From assembly GCF_900102085.1 (NCBI RefSeq), contig NZ_FMVM01000018.1, positions 1 to 64,000 on the forward strand: DNA of 64,000 nucleotides. Direction: 5' to 3'. The stretch comes from Paenibacillus polysaccharolyticus. Lineage in GTDB: Bacteria; Bacillota; Bacilli; Paenibacillales; Paenibacillaceae. The notes under the pieces were generated by a model. That model had not been told where the DNA came from, ran no database searches, and was given only the letters and a program-made list of their open reading frames with translations. The position numbers and the translations under genes are program-made. Each line of letters begins with the position of its first letter. Within the stretch, counting starts at the first letter, position 1. This document shows, in pieces, positions 7,948 to 16,405 of the stretch.

Positions 7948-8241
7948 ATGGACTATATTGCCATACTGCCTTATTACAGAGTACAACGAGAGATGACTGG
8001 CCTTTCGCAGGAGATTGAGAGGAATGCCCGTACCATGACCCTTTATTCGGATCGAATCGTGACCAAGTACAGGGAGTTCAGGATTACGGAAGTATTTGAT
8101 ATGTCTTTTCGCCGGATGGGGGATGCAGGTGGTTTTTTCTATCTGCATACGAGCACAGGAGTATATCCCTATATGGTAGAGATAGATCCTAGGCCGTTTA
8201 TCCAGACATTCCACCAAGTGGCGATTGCTCGAATCAAATGA
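7948..8241 (+). CDS. small protein of unknown function
   Basis: The frame is open from 7909, but ATG 7948 with GGAGGGAG 6 bases upstream is clearly the start, giving 97 residues: MDYIAILPYYRVQREMTGLS and onward. It has no signal or membrane segment. The mixed beta pattern (TMTLYSDRIVTKYREFRITEVFDMSFRR, then GFFYLHTSTGVYPYMVE) looks like a compact PH-like or GRAM-like beta-sandwich, but this is only a fold guess. It sits 72 bases before the amidohydrolase and may be co-transcribed with it. Confidence 0.65.
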   Translation: MDYIAILPYYRVQREMTGLSQEIERNARTMTLYSDRIVTKYREFRITEVFDMSFRRMGDAGGFFYLHTSTGVYPYMVEIDPRPFIQTFHQVAIARIK

Positions 8242-8313
8242 TTGACCTTGCCGCCACGTAAAGCCTTACGATGGATGGGTAGTAATTATATCCAATCCAG
8301 AGGAGTGTATCTC

Positions 8314-9606
8314 ATGAGTATTTTGATTCAACAAACAACTATTCTAACGATGCAAGAAGCCGAAGCACCTTTCACGGGGGATATACGGATCGAAGGAAGT
8401 CAGATTGTGCAGATCGCGAGTCATATCATGCCTCAACCTGAGGATGAGGTGATTGATGGTCGAAATAAACTGGCGATGCCCGGTCTTGTGAATGCCCACC
8501 AGCATTCGCCAATGAGTCTGCTTCGAGGTTTTTCCGACGATCTGAAGTTGATGGACTGGCTGGAGCGCAAGATGTTGCCTGCCGAAGCACGAATGACACC
8601 TGAAGATATTTATTGGGGAGCTAAATTGGGCATTGCAGAGATGATTCGTTCAGGAACAACGGCTTTTGCCGATATGTACATTCATATGAATGAGATCGCT
8701 GAAGCAGTCACGGAAACAGGCATACGTGCATCGCTGACTCGTGGTATGGTTTTTATGGAGGATGATGGAGGACGCAGGCTGCAGGAAGCGATCGATCTGG
8801 TGCAACGCTGGTCAGGGAAAGCAAATGGTCGAATCACAACGATGTATGGACCGCATTCTCCTTATACTTGTCCGATGGAACCGTTACGTGAAGTCGTTGC
8901 AATGGCTGTTCAGGACGAGATTCCACTGCACATTCATCTGGCGGAAACGAAGGAAGAAGTAGAGAAGATTCGTAGCCGCTATGATATGACACCCACGGAA
9001 TATTTGGAGGAATCAGGTATGTTCGAGCGGGCGCATGTGCTACTGGCTCACGGAGTACATCTGAACCCTCAAGACATCAGCAGGCTGAAGGGCATGCGCG
9101 GCGGTGTCGCCCATAATCCGGTGAGCAATCTGAAGCTCGGTTGTGGCATTGCTCCAGTAGAGGCGATGATATTCGAGGGGATCACGGTAGGAATCGGGAC
9201 AGATGGAGCAGGGAGCGCAACAACACTGGATATGTTCGAAGAAATCAAGGTTGCATGCTGGCTGCAAAAGCTGGACTACGGTGATCCAACCCGGCTTCCA
9301 GCACGTCAAGTACTTGATATGGCAACCCGTGGGAGTGCAAAATTGTTATCATTGCAAAATGAAGTGGGGATGCTTGCACCTGGATACAAAGCGGATCTCA
9401 TTCTGATTGACCTTGCCAAACCTCACCTGCAGCCCATTCATAATGTGGAGTCGCTGTTGGCCTATAGCGTGAATGGGGCGGATGTGCATACTACCATTGT
9501 AGATGGGCAGATCCTGATGCAGGACAGAAAGTTGCTTACCATAGATGAGGATGAGTTATATCGGGAAGTAAACACTCGCGCGAAGCGAATTGTGGAAGGC
9601 GTTTAA
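8314..9606 (+). CDS. mtaD: amidohydrolase, 5'-methylthioadenosine/S-adenosylhomocysteine deaminase type
   Basis: This 430-residue TIM-barrel amidohydrolase belongs to the TrzN/AtzA/MtaD group that deaminates MTA or SAH. Metal and catalytic motifs are visible: NAHQHSPMSLLRG with the HxH pair at residues 62 and 64, HIHLAETKEE (H206, H208), LLAHGVH, VAHNPVSNLKLGCGIAP and GTDGAGSATTLDMFEE. The beta-sandwich return, GYKADLILIDL, comes at the C-terminus. The frame runs upstream to 8242, but GAGGAGTG places the start at ATG 8314. The role would be purine/methionine salvage. Other cytosine- or guanine-type deaminases of the same family cannot be excluded. Confidence 0.85.
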   Translation: MSILIQQTTILTMQEAEAPFTGDIRIEGSQIVQIASHIMPQPEDEVIDGRNKLAMPGLVNAHQHSPMSLLRGFSDDLKLMDWLERKMLPAEARMTPEDIYWGAKLGIAEMIRSGTTAFADMYIHMNEIAEAVTETGIRASLTRGMVFMEDDGGRRLQEAIDLVQRWSGKANGRITTMYGPHSPYTCPMEPLREVVAMAVQDEIPLHIHLAETKEEVEKIRSRYDMTPTEYLEESGMFERAHVLLAHGVHLNPQDISRLKGMRGGVAHNPVSNLKLGCGIAPVEAMIFEGITVGIGTDGAGSATTLDMFEEIKVACWLQKLDYGDPTRLPARQVLDMATRGSAKLLSLQNEVGMLAPGYKADLILIDLAKPHLQPIHNVESLLAYSVNGADVHTTIVDGQILMQDRKLLTIDEDELYREVNTRAKRIVEGV

Positions 9607-9656
9607 AAATATTATGTTTTCGTTTAATCGATTAATTCAAAAGGCAATCTCTAATT

Positions 9657-10079
9657 TCATCTTAAAAAGTGCTGTATTTCTCCCCATATTTTATTGGCTT
9701 CCACAGCGTTTTGTGCTGGTGCGACATACCGAGAGTTATTTTTTGCATGAATGAAATATAATGTATTGAATTTATCGTTAGCCCACTGAATCGTATAATA
9801 ATCGTCGAGATCAGTTCGGTTTTCATTTGCAATAATGGGGAAATATCGATCACCATTCATTTTTTTCTTCATTTTAGCTATGAAACGATCTGACCTTTCA
9901 GGTTCAAAAACATCATATACTTTGTCGTCAATAAGCATTTTTCCTTTAAAGGTAGTAGGTCTGAAAAAATCCCGATAACCTTTCATCGTCATTTGAATTT
10001 CGATTTTTTCTCCATCTAATGTACTAGCAGTGTATTTTTGCTCAATGTCATAAGGTAATTTATAAAATATTAGCATCAC
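9657..10079 (-). CDS. membrane-anchored protein of unknown function
   Basis: The conventional ATG start at 10079 gives 140 residues: a short hydrophobic MMLIFYKL followed by a soluble region with EKIEIQMTMKGYRDFFRPTTFKG and a C-terminal WANDKFNTLYFIHAKNNS stretch. In-frame codons upstream of that ATG (to 10130) encode KNLIAVIVGVVSLFIV, which would complete a signal-anchor helix. No ATG, GTG or TTG starts that extension, but an ATT at 10128-10130 follows AAAGGCGG. It lies alone and on the opposite strand from both neighbours. Base use is more AT-rich than its surroundings. The family is not recognised. Confidence 0.6.
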   Translation of the reverse strand: MMLIFYKLPYDIEQKYTASTLDGEKIEIQMTMKGYRDFFRPTTFKGKMLIDDKVYDVFEPERSDRFIAKMKKKMNGDRYFPIIANENRTDLDDYYTIQWANDKFNTLYFIHAKNNSRYVAPAQNAVEANKIWGEIQHFLR

Positions 10080-10414
10080 GATAAAAAGACTAACGACACC
10101 AACAATTACAGCAATTAAATTCTTGATAATATGACCGCCTTTCTATGAGTGAGTAACGTAAATGATCTATCCTAAGAACAATTCTGTTTACATGTTCATC
10201 GTCATTGAAATATCCAAAATAAAAATAACTGTGGGCACTGTAATTTGGTATGCTGATACAAATTATAACATGTAATATACTGGAAAATAAATCATTTATC
10301 AGTATATATAAGTGGGGTTATTCGCGTTTATGATAAACTCAAAATAGAAACTTGCGGATATTTGAAAATATTTTTTTCGAAAATTCAATCGAAAATGGAA
10401 ATTTTTTGATGATT

Positions 10415-10448
10415 AAAACGCTATGGGAGCTTATCCCATGGCGTTTTT
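10415..10448 (+). terminator. strong intrinsic terminator with no obvious upstream gene on its strand
   Basis: AACGCTATGGGA (10417-10428) pairs with TCCCATGGCGTT (10434-10445) around GCTTA, with one T-G pair, and is followed by six T residues. The nearest plus-strand gene upstream ends at 9606, so this may end a short leader RNA or a small RNA. Confidence 0.7.
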
Positions 10449-10483
10449 TGTCGAATATTAACTGGTAATAGTTCTATGGACCT

Positions 10484-10505
10484 GTTCAGAATCCGTTCAG
10501 AATAG
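10484..10505 (+). promoter_or_regulatory. tandem 11-bp direct repeat upstream of the dockerin gene
   Basis: GTTCAGAATCC and GTTCAGAATAG lie head to tail with an 11-base period, one helical turn, which is the usual spacing of OmpR/PhoB-type response-regulator sites. They lie about 60-80 bases before the dockerin gene start. The regulator is unknown. Confidence 0.45.
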
Positions 10506-10565
10506 GTCGTTATACTTGCTATGTATCTATATTAAAAATCAGATAAACACGAGGAGGAACATGAA

Positions 10566-11960
10566 TTGAAGGGGAAAAATAAACACAATAAATTAAAGCC
10601 GATCATGAAAAAAAGCATGTTGGCCGCACTTAGTCTTGGTATTGCCTTGCCTGTAGCCGGTTCAATTCCTCACGCTCTGGCGGGAGCACTTGAGCCGACC
10701 AACATTAACATTTCACGCCCAGTACTTAATGATGATATTTATTGGCTAAGCCATTCGTCCGAGCAAGTGGATGCACTACCTATTATGCCTTCTACCCCAA
10801 TCGGAGTTGATAATAATACGATCATTATTGATTTGAGTACTCATTTTCCTTCTGAGAAGTTCATTCAACTCGGTGCGATTTCAGAGAATACGAATGTAGC
10901 TCGCACTTATGTAACTAACGACAATAAACTTATTGTTGTTCCTTATCGTAGCGGCAAGATCAACATTCAATTGCAGGCTAAAAATGCACTATCCCCAGAA
11001 GGGGAAATGATTAGAGACAATATAGAGCTCTACATCAGCAAAAAAGGAGATCTAAACGGTGACGACAAAGTTGATTCTGCGGATGCAGTTCAACTATACA
11101 ATTACCTTCGTAACATGGTAACCCGTCGTGGCTTCTCTTTTGTAGAGATGAACCAAGCAGATGTAGATCGAAACGGTGAACCTGAATTGGCAGATATGAA
11201 TGCTTTGCTAAGTGGTTACGCTAACCAATCTCTTGGGGCTAAAGATAATAGCTATGTATTAACGTTCAAGCAAGTCGATGACGCTCCATATGTGTTGAAT
11301 GGCAAGTTAAATGGGGATTTGAAAGTGGGCGCTACGTTAACAAGTAACACTGAATTCTTTGACCCTGACGGCGATAGACTTAGAACGATGCACTATCAAT
11401 GGTATCGGGGCTCCGAAGCAAGTGGAGAAGGTAAAACAGAAATCATAGGAGCTACTGATGCAGTATATAAGATTACTGATGCCGAGCAAGAGAAATATCT
11501 CTTTTTACAGATTACACCTGAATCTTATTCATCTGATCGTCCTCAAGGAAAACCGGTAGTCCTTCGTAGTGAGTCAACTGTTGCGGTAAAACAGGAGGAT
11601 ATCGTAAGTCTTTCGCCATCGAATGGTTCTACGGAAGTTAAGACTAATGCGCCATTAGTAATTACGTATAATCGGCCTGTAAAAATAAATACGAACAGTT
11701 ACTCCAGCATTATCATTAGGAACCTGACATCTAATCAAGTTGAAGCTTCTTATATGGTTTTAATGGGAAATGATTTCTTAATAGATGGGAATAAGATCTA
11801 TATTAACAACCCGGGTTTGAAATACGGTGCTAATTATTCTGTTGAAATCTCAAATGATGCTTTCAAAGCTGCGGATCCGGATGATAATGCTTATATGCAA
11901 GGGACTGTCGTAGAACAAAATGGTGTTCAATGGACATTTACAACACAGATACCACAATAA
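10566..11960 (+). CDS. secreted dockerin-domain protein with Ig-like domains
   Basis: The 464-residue protein begins with a basic region and a Sec signal peptide (SMLAALSLGIALPVAGSIPH, then ALAG near residue 40). At residues about 160-220 it has a type-I dockerin-like pair of calcium loops: DLNGDDKVDSAD and, about 40 residues later, DVDRNGEPELAD, each with acidic residues at positions 1, 3, 5 and 12. A beta domain with LNGDLKVGATLTSN (residues 255-335) follows, then an SbsA-like Big_5 domain starting SPSNGSTEVKTNAPL. The dockerin is internal and there is no catalytic domain. The start is TTG 8 bases after AGGAGG. The next gene encodes a cohesin with SLH domains, so the pair probably forms a surface complex. 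Confidence 0.85.
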   Translation: MKGKNKHNKLKPIMKKSMLAALSLGIALPVAGSIPHALAGALEPTNINISRPVLNDDIYWLSHSSEQVDALPIMPSTPIGVDNNTIIIDLSTHFPSEKFIQLGAISENTNVARTYVTNDNKLIVVPYRSGKINIQLQAKNALSPEGEMIRDNIELYISKKGDLNGDDKVDSADAVQLYNYLRNMVTRRGFSFVEMNQADVDRNGEPELADMNALLSGYANQSLGAKDNSYVLTFKQVDDAPYVLNGKLNGDLKVGATLTSNTEFFDPDGDRLRTMHYQWYRGSEASGEGKTEIIGATDAVYKITDAEQEKYLFLQITPESYSSDRPQGKPVVLRSESTVAVKQEDIVSLSPSNGSTEVKTNAPLVITYNRPVKINTNSYSSIIIRNLTSNQVEASYMVLMGNDFLIDGNKIYINNPGLKYGANYSVEISNDAFKAADPDDNAYMQGTVVEQNGVQWTFTTQIPQ

Positions 11961-12026
11961 TTTAAAATTCTAACTTGCTCCAAAATGATATTTACCCACT
12001 ATTGATTCAGACATGGAGGTTATTAG

Positions 12027-13961
12027 ATGCTTCAACTGAAAAAGAAACGTCCAAAATTAAGAAAAACAATGTCAGGTCTGATTATGTTGACATTATTCTC
12101 GTCACTTGTTTTGCCGGGCTCCGCAGGAGCTACACCTCCTCAATCATCACAAGTCGAATTGGCGAATGTGAGTGTACAGGCAGGTCAAACCGTTCATGTG
12201 CCTGTTGTTATGAAAGCGACGGAACTTCCGATCAGAGCTTATAATATGCAAGTTGATTATGATACAACAGCGTTGGAGATTGTACGAATCACTCCAAGAA
12301 CGATCAATACAATCACTTCATCCCCAGAACTAAATACTCCATCCGATTTCCAGTACGTTATTAATAACGAGGAAGGATGGGTGCGGATTATATGGATGGA
12401 TCTTAGTGAAGTTGAGCATTGGATCGATACAGGTGACCAAATGTTCGATATCGAATTTAAAGCTAAATCCACTGCTACTCCAGGACAAAAACAGCTCAAA
12501 GTGAATCAGGATGACTCAGAACACTTCCACTTCGAAAATGTAGACTATGGTACTAATGCCCAATTGTCAGGTGGAACCATTACCATTACAGCGGCTAGTT
12601 CAGGTGGTAACTCCAGTACGCCTTCAACGGGTTCATCAGGTGGAGGGGGAGCGGCACCATCTCCTGCACCATCTGTGCCAACCACATCTTCCACTCCAGC
12701 GCCAACTAAAGGTGTAGACATTTACGTGAATGGACAGAAGCAGGAGCAGTCTGCAACGGCATCAATCTCCACGATTGATAATAAAGTGACTACAACGATT
12801 CAAGTGGATAACAACAAAGTGATCAATCAGGTGGGGAACGGACTTCGTACACTGTTACTTCCGGTTACAGGCACGGGTACTAATTCGGTTGTCGGTGAAC
12901 TGAACGGCAGACTCGTGAAGACGATGGAAGGCAGTAATGCACAAGTTGTTATTCAAACGGATACAGGAACGTATACCCTTCCAGCCAGTCAAATCAAGAT
13001 AGATCAGGTGGTTAAACAGCTTGGCGGTTCAGCACCTTTGGAAGATGTTAAGTTCCAGATTGCGATTACACCAAGTAATGATGCAAAGAAAGCAGCGATT
13101 GCAGCGGCAGCAAGCAAAATGAATAATACAACGGTGATTGCGGCTCCGGTTGATTTTGAAGTGAAGGCTGTTTACAAAGGTCAGCAGGTGGATGTGAATC
13201 GCTTCAATGCTTATGTAGAGCGCACGATCACTTTGCCTAAAGACACCGACGGCTCCAAAATCACCACAGGTGTTGTGCTTCAAGCGGACGGTACAATGCT
13301 ACATGTGCCAACCAAAGTAATCAAAGGAACAACAAATGATGCTGCGGTGATTAATAGCTTGACGAACAGCACGTATGCTTTGATTTACCACCCGGCAACA
13401 TTCACGGATATTTCCAATCACTGGAGTCGCACGGATGTTGAGGATTTGGCTTCTCGTCTCGTTGTAGAAGGTGCAGGAGATAACACATTTGCACCGGATC
13501 GTAGCATTACGCGCGCAGAGTTCACAGCCGTATTACTCAGAGGTCTTGGTCTGCATTCTCCTGAAAGTGCTGTAACGACAACATTTACAGACGTGAAAGC
13601 AGATAGCTGGTATGAGAATGAAGTGCAAACCGCAATTTCCTACGGGCTGATCTCCGGTTACACGGATAACAGCTTCCGTCCGAACGAGGAAATATCCCGT
13701 GCTGAAGCGATGACCATCGTTGCACGTGCCATGAAATTGGTAGACTTGGCTAAAGCGGATGCTTCCGAGACGGCGAATCTGCTTGGTGCGTATAGTGACG
13801 GTAGCAAAGTCCAAGCATGGGCTGCAGAGCCTGTAGCTTCAGCAATTAAGCAAGGTCTGGTCCAAGGGGCTGACGGGAAATTGATGGCAGACGCAGACAT
13901 TAGCCGTGCTCAGACAGCAGCTATTGTGAAACGTTTGCTGGCAAAAGCCGGATTGATCTAA
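12027..13961 (+). CDS. S-layer-anchored cohesin-domain protein
   Basis: The 644-residue protein has a signal peptide (SGLIMLTLFSSLVLPGSAGA) and then a cohesin domain at residues about 42-190 with the typical VSVQAGQTVHVPVVM start, YNMQVDYDTTALEIVRI strand and DTGDQMFDIEFKAKSTATPGQ hairpin. A Ser/Gly/Pro linker (190-230) follows, then an unassigned beta-rich region and three SLH domains from about residue 459 (FTDISNHWSRTDVEDLASR; FTDVKADSWYENEVQTAI; YSDGSKVQAWAAEPVASAI). SLH domains bind pyruvylated secondary cell-wall polymer. GGAGGT precedes the ATG by 7 bases, and only 66 bases separate it from the dockerin gene. It is probably the surface scaffold for that dockerin protein. Confidence 0.9.
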   Translation: MLQLKKKRPKLRKTMSGLIMLTLFSSLVLPGSAGATPPQSSQVELANVSVQAGQTVHVPVVMKATELPIRAYNMQVDYDTTALEIVRITPRTINTITSSPELNTPSDFQYVINNEEGWVRIIWMDLSEVEHWIDTGDQMFDIEFKAKSTATPGQKQLKVNQDDSEHFHFENVDYGTNAQLSGGTITITAASSGGNSSTPSTGSSGGGGAAPSPAPSVPTTSSTPAPTKGVDIYVNGQKQEQSATASISTIDNKVTTTIQVDNNKVINQVGNGLRTLLLPVTGTGTNSVVGELNGRLVKTMEGSNAQVVIQTDTGTYTLPASQIKIDQVVKQLGGSAPLEDVKFQIAITPSNDAKKAAIAAAASKMNNTTVIAAPVDFEVKAVYKGQQVDVNRFNAYVERTITLPKDTDGSKITTGVVLQADGTMLHVPTKVIKGTTNDAAVINSLTNSTYALIYHPATFTDISNHWSRTDVEDLASRLVVEGAGDNTFAPDRSITRAEFTAVLLRGLGLHSPESAVTTTFTDVKADSWYENEVQTAISYGLISGYTDNSFRPNEEISRAEAMTIVARAMKLVDLAKADASETANLLGAYSDGSKVQAWAAEPVASAIKQGLVQGADGKLMADADISRAQTAAIVKRLLAKAGLI

Positions 13962-14008
13962 TTTATTTTCAAATGATTGTTCATTAAAATGTAATCCTAA
14001 CAACAATA

Positions 14009-14062
14009 GAACACCTGCCTCTCGTTTAACGTTATCGTTGAATGAAAGACAGGTGTTTTTTA
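14009..14062 (+). terminator. terminator of the dockerin-cohesin operon
   Basis: AACACCTGCCTCTC pairs imperfectly with GAAAGACAGGTGTT around an AT-rich loop and is followed by a T run. Confidence 0.8.
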
Positions 14063-14248
14063 TTTCAAACGAAAGTTTTGTTTAGAGGCGGATCATTTGA
14101 TAAAATAGAAGGGACGCCTCAGCACACTTTTAATAGAAAAAGTATATTGGCACATTTTTAGATCCTTTACTGTGAGCCTTGTCGTGCGTCTATGTGAATA
14201 TATGAACATAATCTAGCGATTTTATTATACACAGAATGGAGCCATCCG

Positions 14249-16084
14249 ATGAAATATCGCAATATGGAAGATTGTATAAACGACCTGGAGCAGCATGGTC
14301 ATCTGATCAGGGTTAAGGAAGAGGTTGATCCGAATCTGGAGATGGCTGCGATTCACATGAAGGTGCATGAGGCTAAGGGCCCGGCGCTGTTATTTGAAAA
14401 TGTAAAAGGCTCCAAGTTCAAAGCCGTGTCGAATCTGTTCGGCACCGTTGAACGCAGTAAGTTCATGTTCCGCGAGACACTGGAAGGTGTACAGCGCGTT
14501 ATGGATGTGCGGGACGACCCTATGAAGGCACTCAAGACACCACTCAAACATGTTCGCACAGGACTTGCTGCCTGGCAGGCATTGCCGAAGCAAAAATCCA
14601 TCAGCCTTCCGGTATCGGCGCAGGAGATTCAGATTTCCGATCTGCCGCTCATCAAACACTGGCCGATGGATGGAGGCGCGTTTGTCACATTGCCTCAAGT
14701 GTATTCGGAAGACCCGGACAAACCGGGCATTATGAATTCCAATCTGGGTATGTATCGTGTGCAGCTGAGTGGTAACGACTACGAGATGAATAAAGAGATT
14801 GGACTACATTATCAAATTCACCGTGGAATCGGAATCCATCAAGCCAAAGCGGTTAAAAAAGGCGAACCGCTGAAAGTTAGCATTTTCATCGGCGGCCCGC
14901 CAGCACATACGTTATCAGCAGTCATGCCGTTGCCGGAAGGATTAAGTGAGATGACCTTTGCCGGCCTGCTTGCCGGACGCCGTTTCAGATATAGCTATAA
15001 GGATGGGTACTGCATTAGCAATGACGCGGACTTTGTCATTACGGGGGAGATTTATCCTGGCGAGACCAAGCCGGAAGGTCCTTTTGGGGACCATTTGGGT
15101 TACTATAGCCTGACTCACGAATTCCCGCTTATGCGTGTTCATAAAGTATATGCTAAACCAAACGCGATCTGGCCATTTACGGTTGTAGGACGTCCGCCGC
15201 AAGAAGATACGGCATTTGGCGATCTTATTCATGAAATTACGGGAGATGCCATCAAACAGGAAATTCCGGGTGTGAAAGAGGTGCATGCTGTGGATGCTGC
15301 AGGGGTCCATCCTTTGTTATTCGCCATCGGCAGTGAGCGTTATACGCCTTATACCGATGTGAAGCAACCAACCGAATTGTTGACGATTGCCAATCGAATT
15401 TTAGGAACAGGCCAACTCAGCTTGGCGAAGTATCTGTTTATTACGGCGGAGGATCAGCAACCACTGGATACGCATAAAGAAGTTGAATTTTTGACTTATA
15501 TTTTGGAACGGATGGATCTGCAAAGGGATATTCATTTTCATACGCATACTACGATTGATACACTCGACTACTCAGGTACGGGGCTCAACAGTGGTAGCAA
15601 GGTGGTTATGGCGGCATACGGCGACAAGATTCGTGAATTGTGCAAAGAAGTGCCGGAATCGCTGAAGAATATTCGCGGTTACGACAATCCGCAACTGATC
15701 ATGCCGGGCATGGTTTCCATTCAGACATCTGCCTTCACTACGTATGAAGATACTGCGCGGGAGATGAGAGAGTTTACGGATCTGCTGCAAGAGCGTGGGG
15801 GACTGGAATCATGCCCGTTGATTATCGTGTGTGATGACAGCTCGTTCCTGAGTGCAAACCTCAGTAACTTCTTATGGGCTACGTTTACGCGCAGCAACCC
15901 GTCACATGACATGTACGGAGTGAACAGCGGTTATAATCACAAGCACTGGGGCTGTGACCAGCTCATTATTGATGCGCGGGTGAAACCACATCAGGCGCCG
16001 CCGCTCATTCCCGATGCATCGGTGGAGAAGGGCATTGAACGTTTTTTCGTAAAAGGTGCAAGTCTGGAATCCATTAAACTTTAA
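14249..16084 (+). CDS. UbiD-family prenylated-FMN decarboxylase
   Basis: The 611-residue protein matches the UbiD family from end to end. The N-terminal part contains KGPALLFENVKG, the middle has MNSNLGMYRVQ and the FIGGPPAHTLSAVMPLPEG segment, and the active-site signature EGPFGDHLGYYS begins near residue 276, with the conserved acidic residue expected to act in catalysis. Such enzymes need prFMN made by a UbiX protein, which is not encoded here. The substrate is not evident. Candidates are aromatic or unsaturated carboxylic acids; a menaquinone role is less likely in this group. Single-gene unit. Confidence 0.88.
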   Translation: MKYRNMEDCINDLEQHGHLIRVKEEVDPNLEMAAIHMKVHEAKGPALLFENVKGSKFKAVSNLFGTVERSKFMFRETLEGVQRVMDVRDDPMKALKTPLKHVRTGLAAWQALPKQKSISLPVSAQEIQISDLPLIKHWPMDGGAFVTLPQVYSEDPDKPGIMNSNLGMYRVQLSGNDYEMNKEIGLHYQIHRGIGIHQAKAVKKGEPLKVSIFIGGPPAHTLSAVMPLPEGLSEMTFAGLLAGRRFRYSYKDGYCISNDADFVITGEIYPGETKPEGPFGDHLGYYSLTHEFPLMRVHKVYAKPNAIWPFTVVGRPPQEDTAFGDLIHEITGDAIKQEIPGVKEVHAVDAAGVHPLLFAIGSERYTPYTDVKQPTELLTIANRILGTGQLSLAKYLFITAEDQQPLDTHKEVEFLTYILERMDLQRDIHFHTHTTIDTLDYSGTGLNSGSKVVMAAYGDKIRELCKEVPESLKNIRGYDNPQLIMPGMVSIQTSAFTTYEDTAREMREFTDLLQERGGLESCPLIIVCDDSSFLSANLSNFLWATFTRSNPSHDMYGVNSGYNHKHWGCDQLIIDARVKPHQAPPLIPDASVEKGIERFFVKGASLESIKL

Positions 16085-16113
16085 GTCGCATTGTAATGTA
16101 TTGCTCATGAATC

Positions 16114-16147
16114 AGGAGTCCAAACCATGTGTTAGGGCTCCTTTTTC
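16114..16147 (+). terminator. terminator after the UbiD gene
   Basis: GGAGTCC (16115-16121) pairs with GGGCTCC (16135-16141), with one T-G pair, and is followed by TTTTTC. Confidence 0.8.
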
Positions 16148-16159
16148 ATTACGTTAGTT

Positions 16160-16380
16160 TCGTTTCATTCGCTTGGAAACACGTGAAAAAGTTATTAAAT
16201 CTCGCATACACGAAATTAAAAACCGGGATAATACCTTATTGCCTATGAGGATAAAGTCTTAGGCGTTCATTTTTGTCCATATGATTAAGGTCGTTTGGAC
16301 TATGTTGAAAATGTTGGATTCAAACGATATAAGATGTATAAGTATGTCTCGGCCCCGATCATTCGGGGTTGTTAACTATA
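16160..16380 (+). other. gene-free stretch with a possible degraded coding fragment and a hairpin
   Basis: In one frame around 16240-16350 the translation reads YEDKVLGVHFCPYD, stop, then GRLDYVENVGFKRYKMYKYV. The second part resembles the last strand of a GNAT-type acetyltransferase. With an internal stop and no start it can only be a relic, and it may be chance. A short hairpin, CCCCGA-TCAT-TCGGGG, at 16354-16369 is followed by TTGTT just before the HD-GYP gene. Confidence 0.25.
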
Positions 16381-16405
16381 ATCATTTGTTCAGGGGGAGT
16401 TCCGA

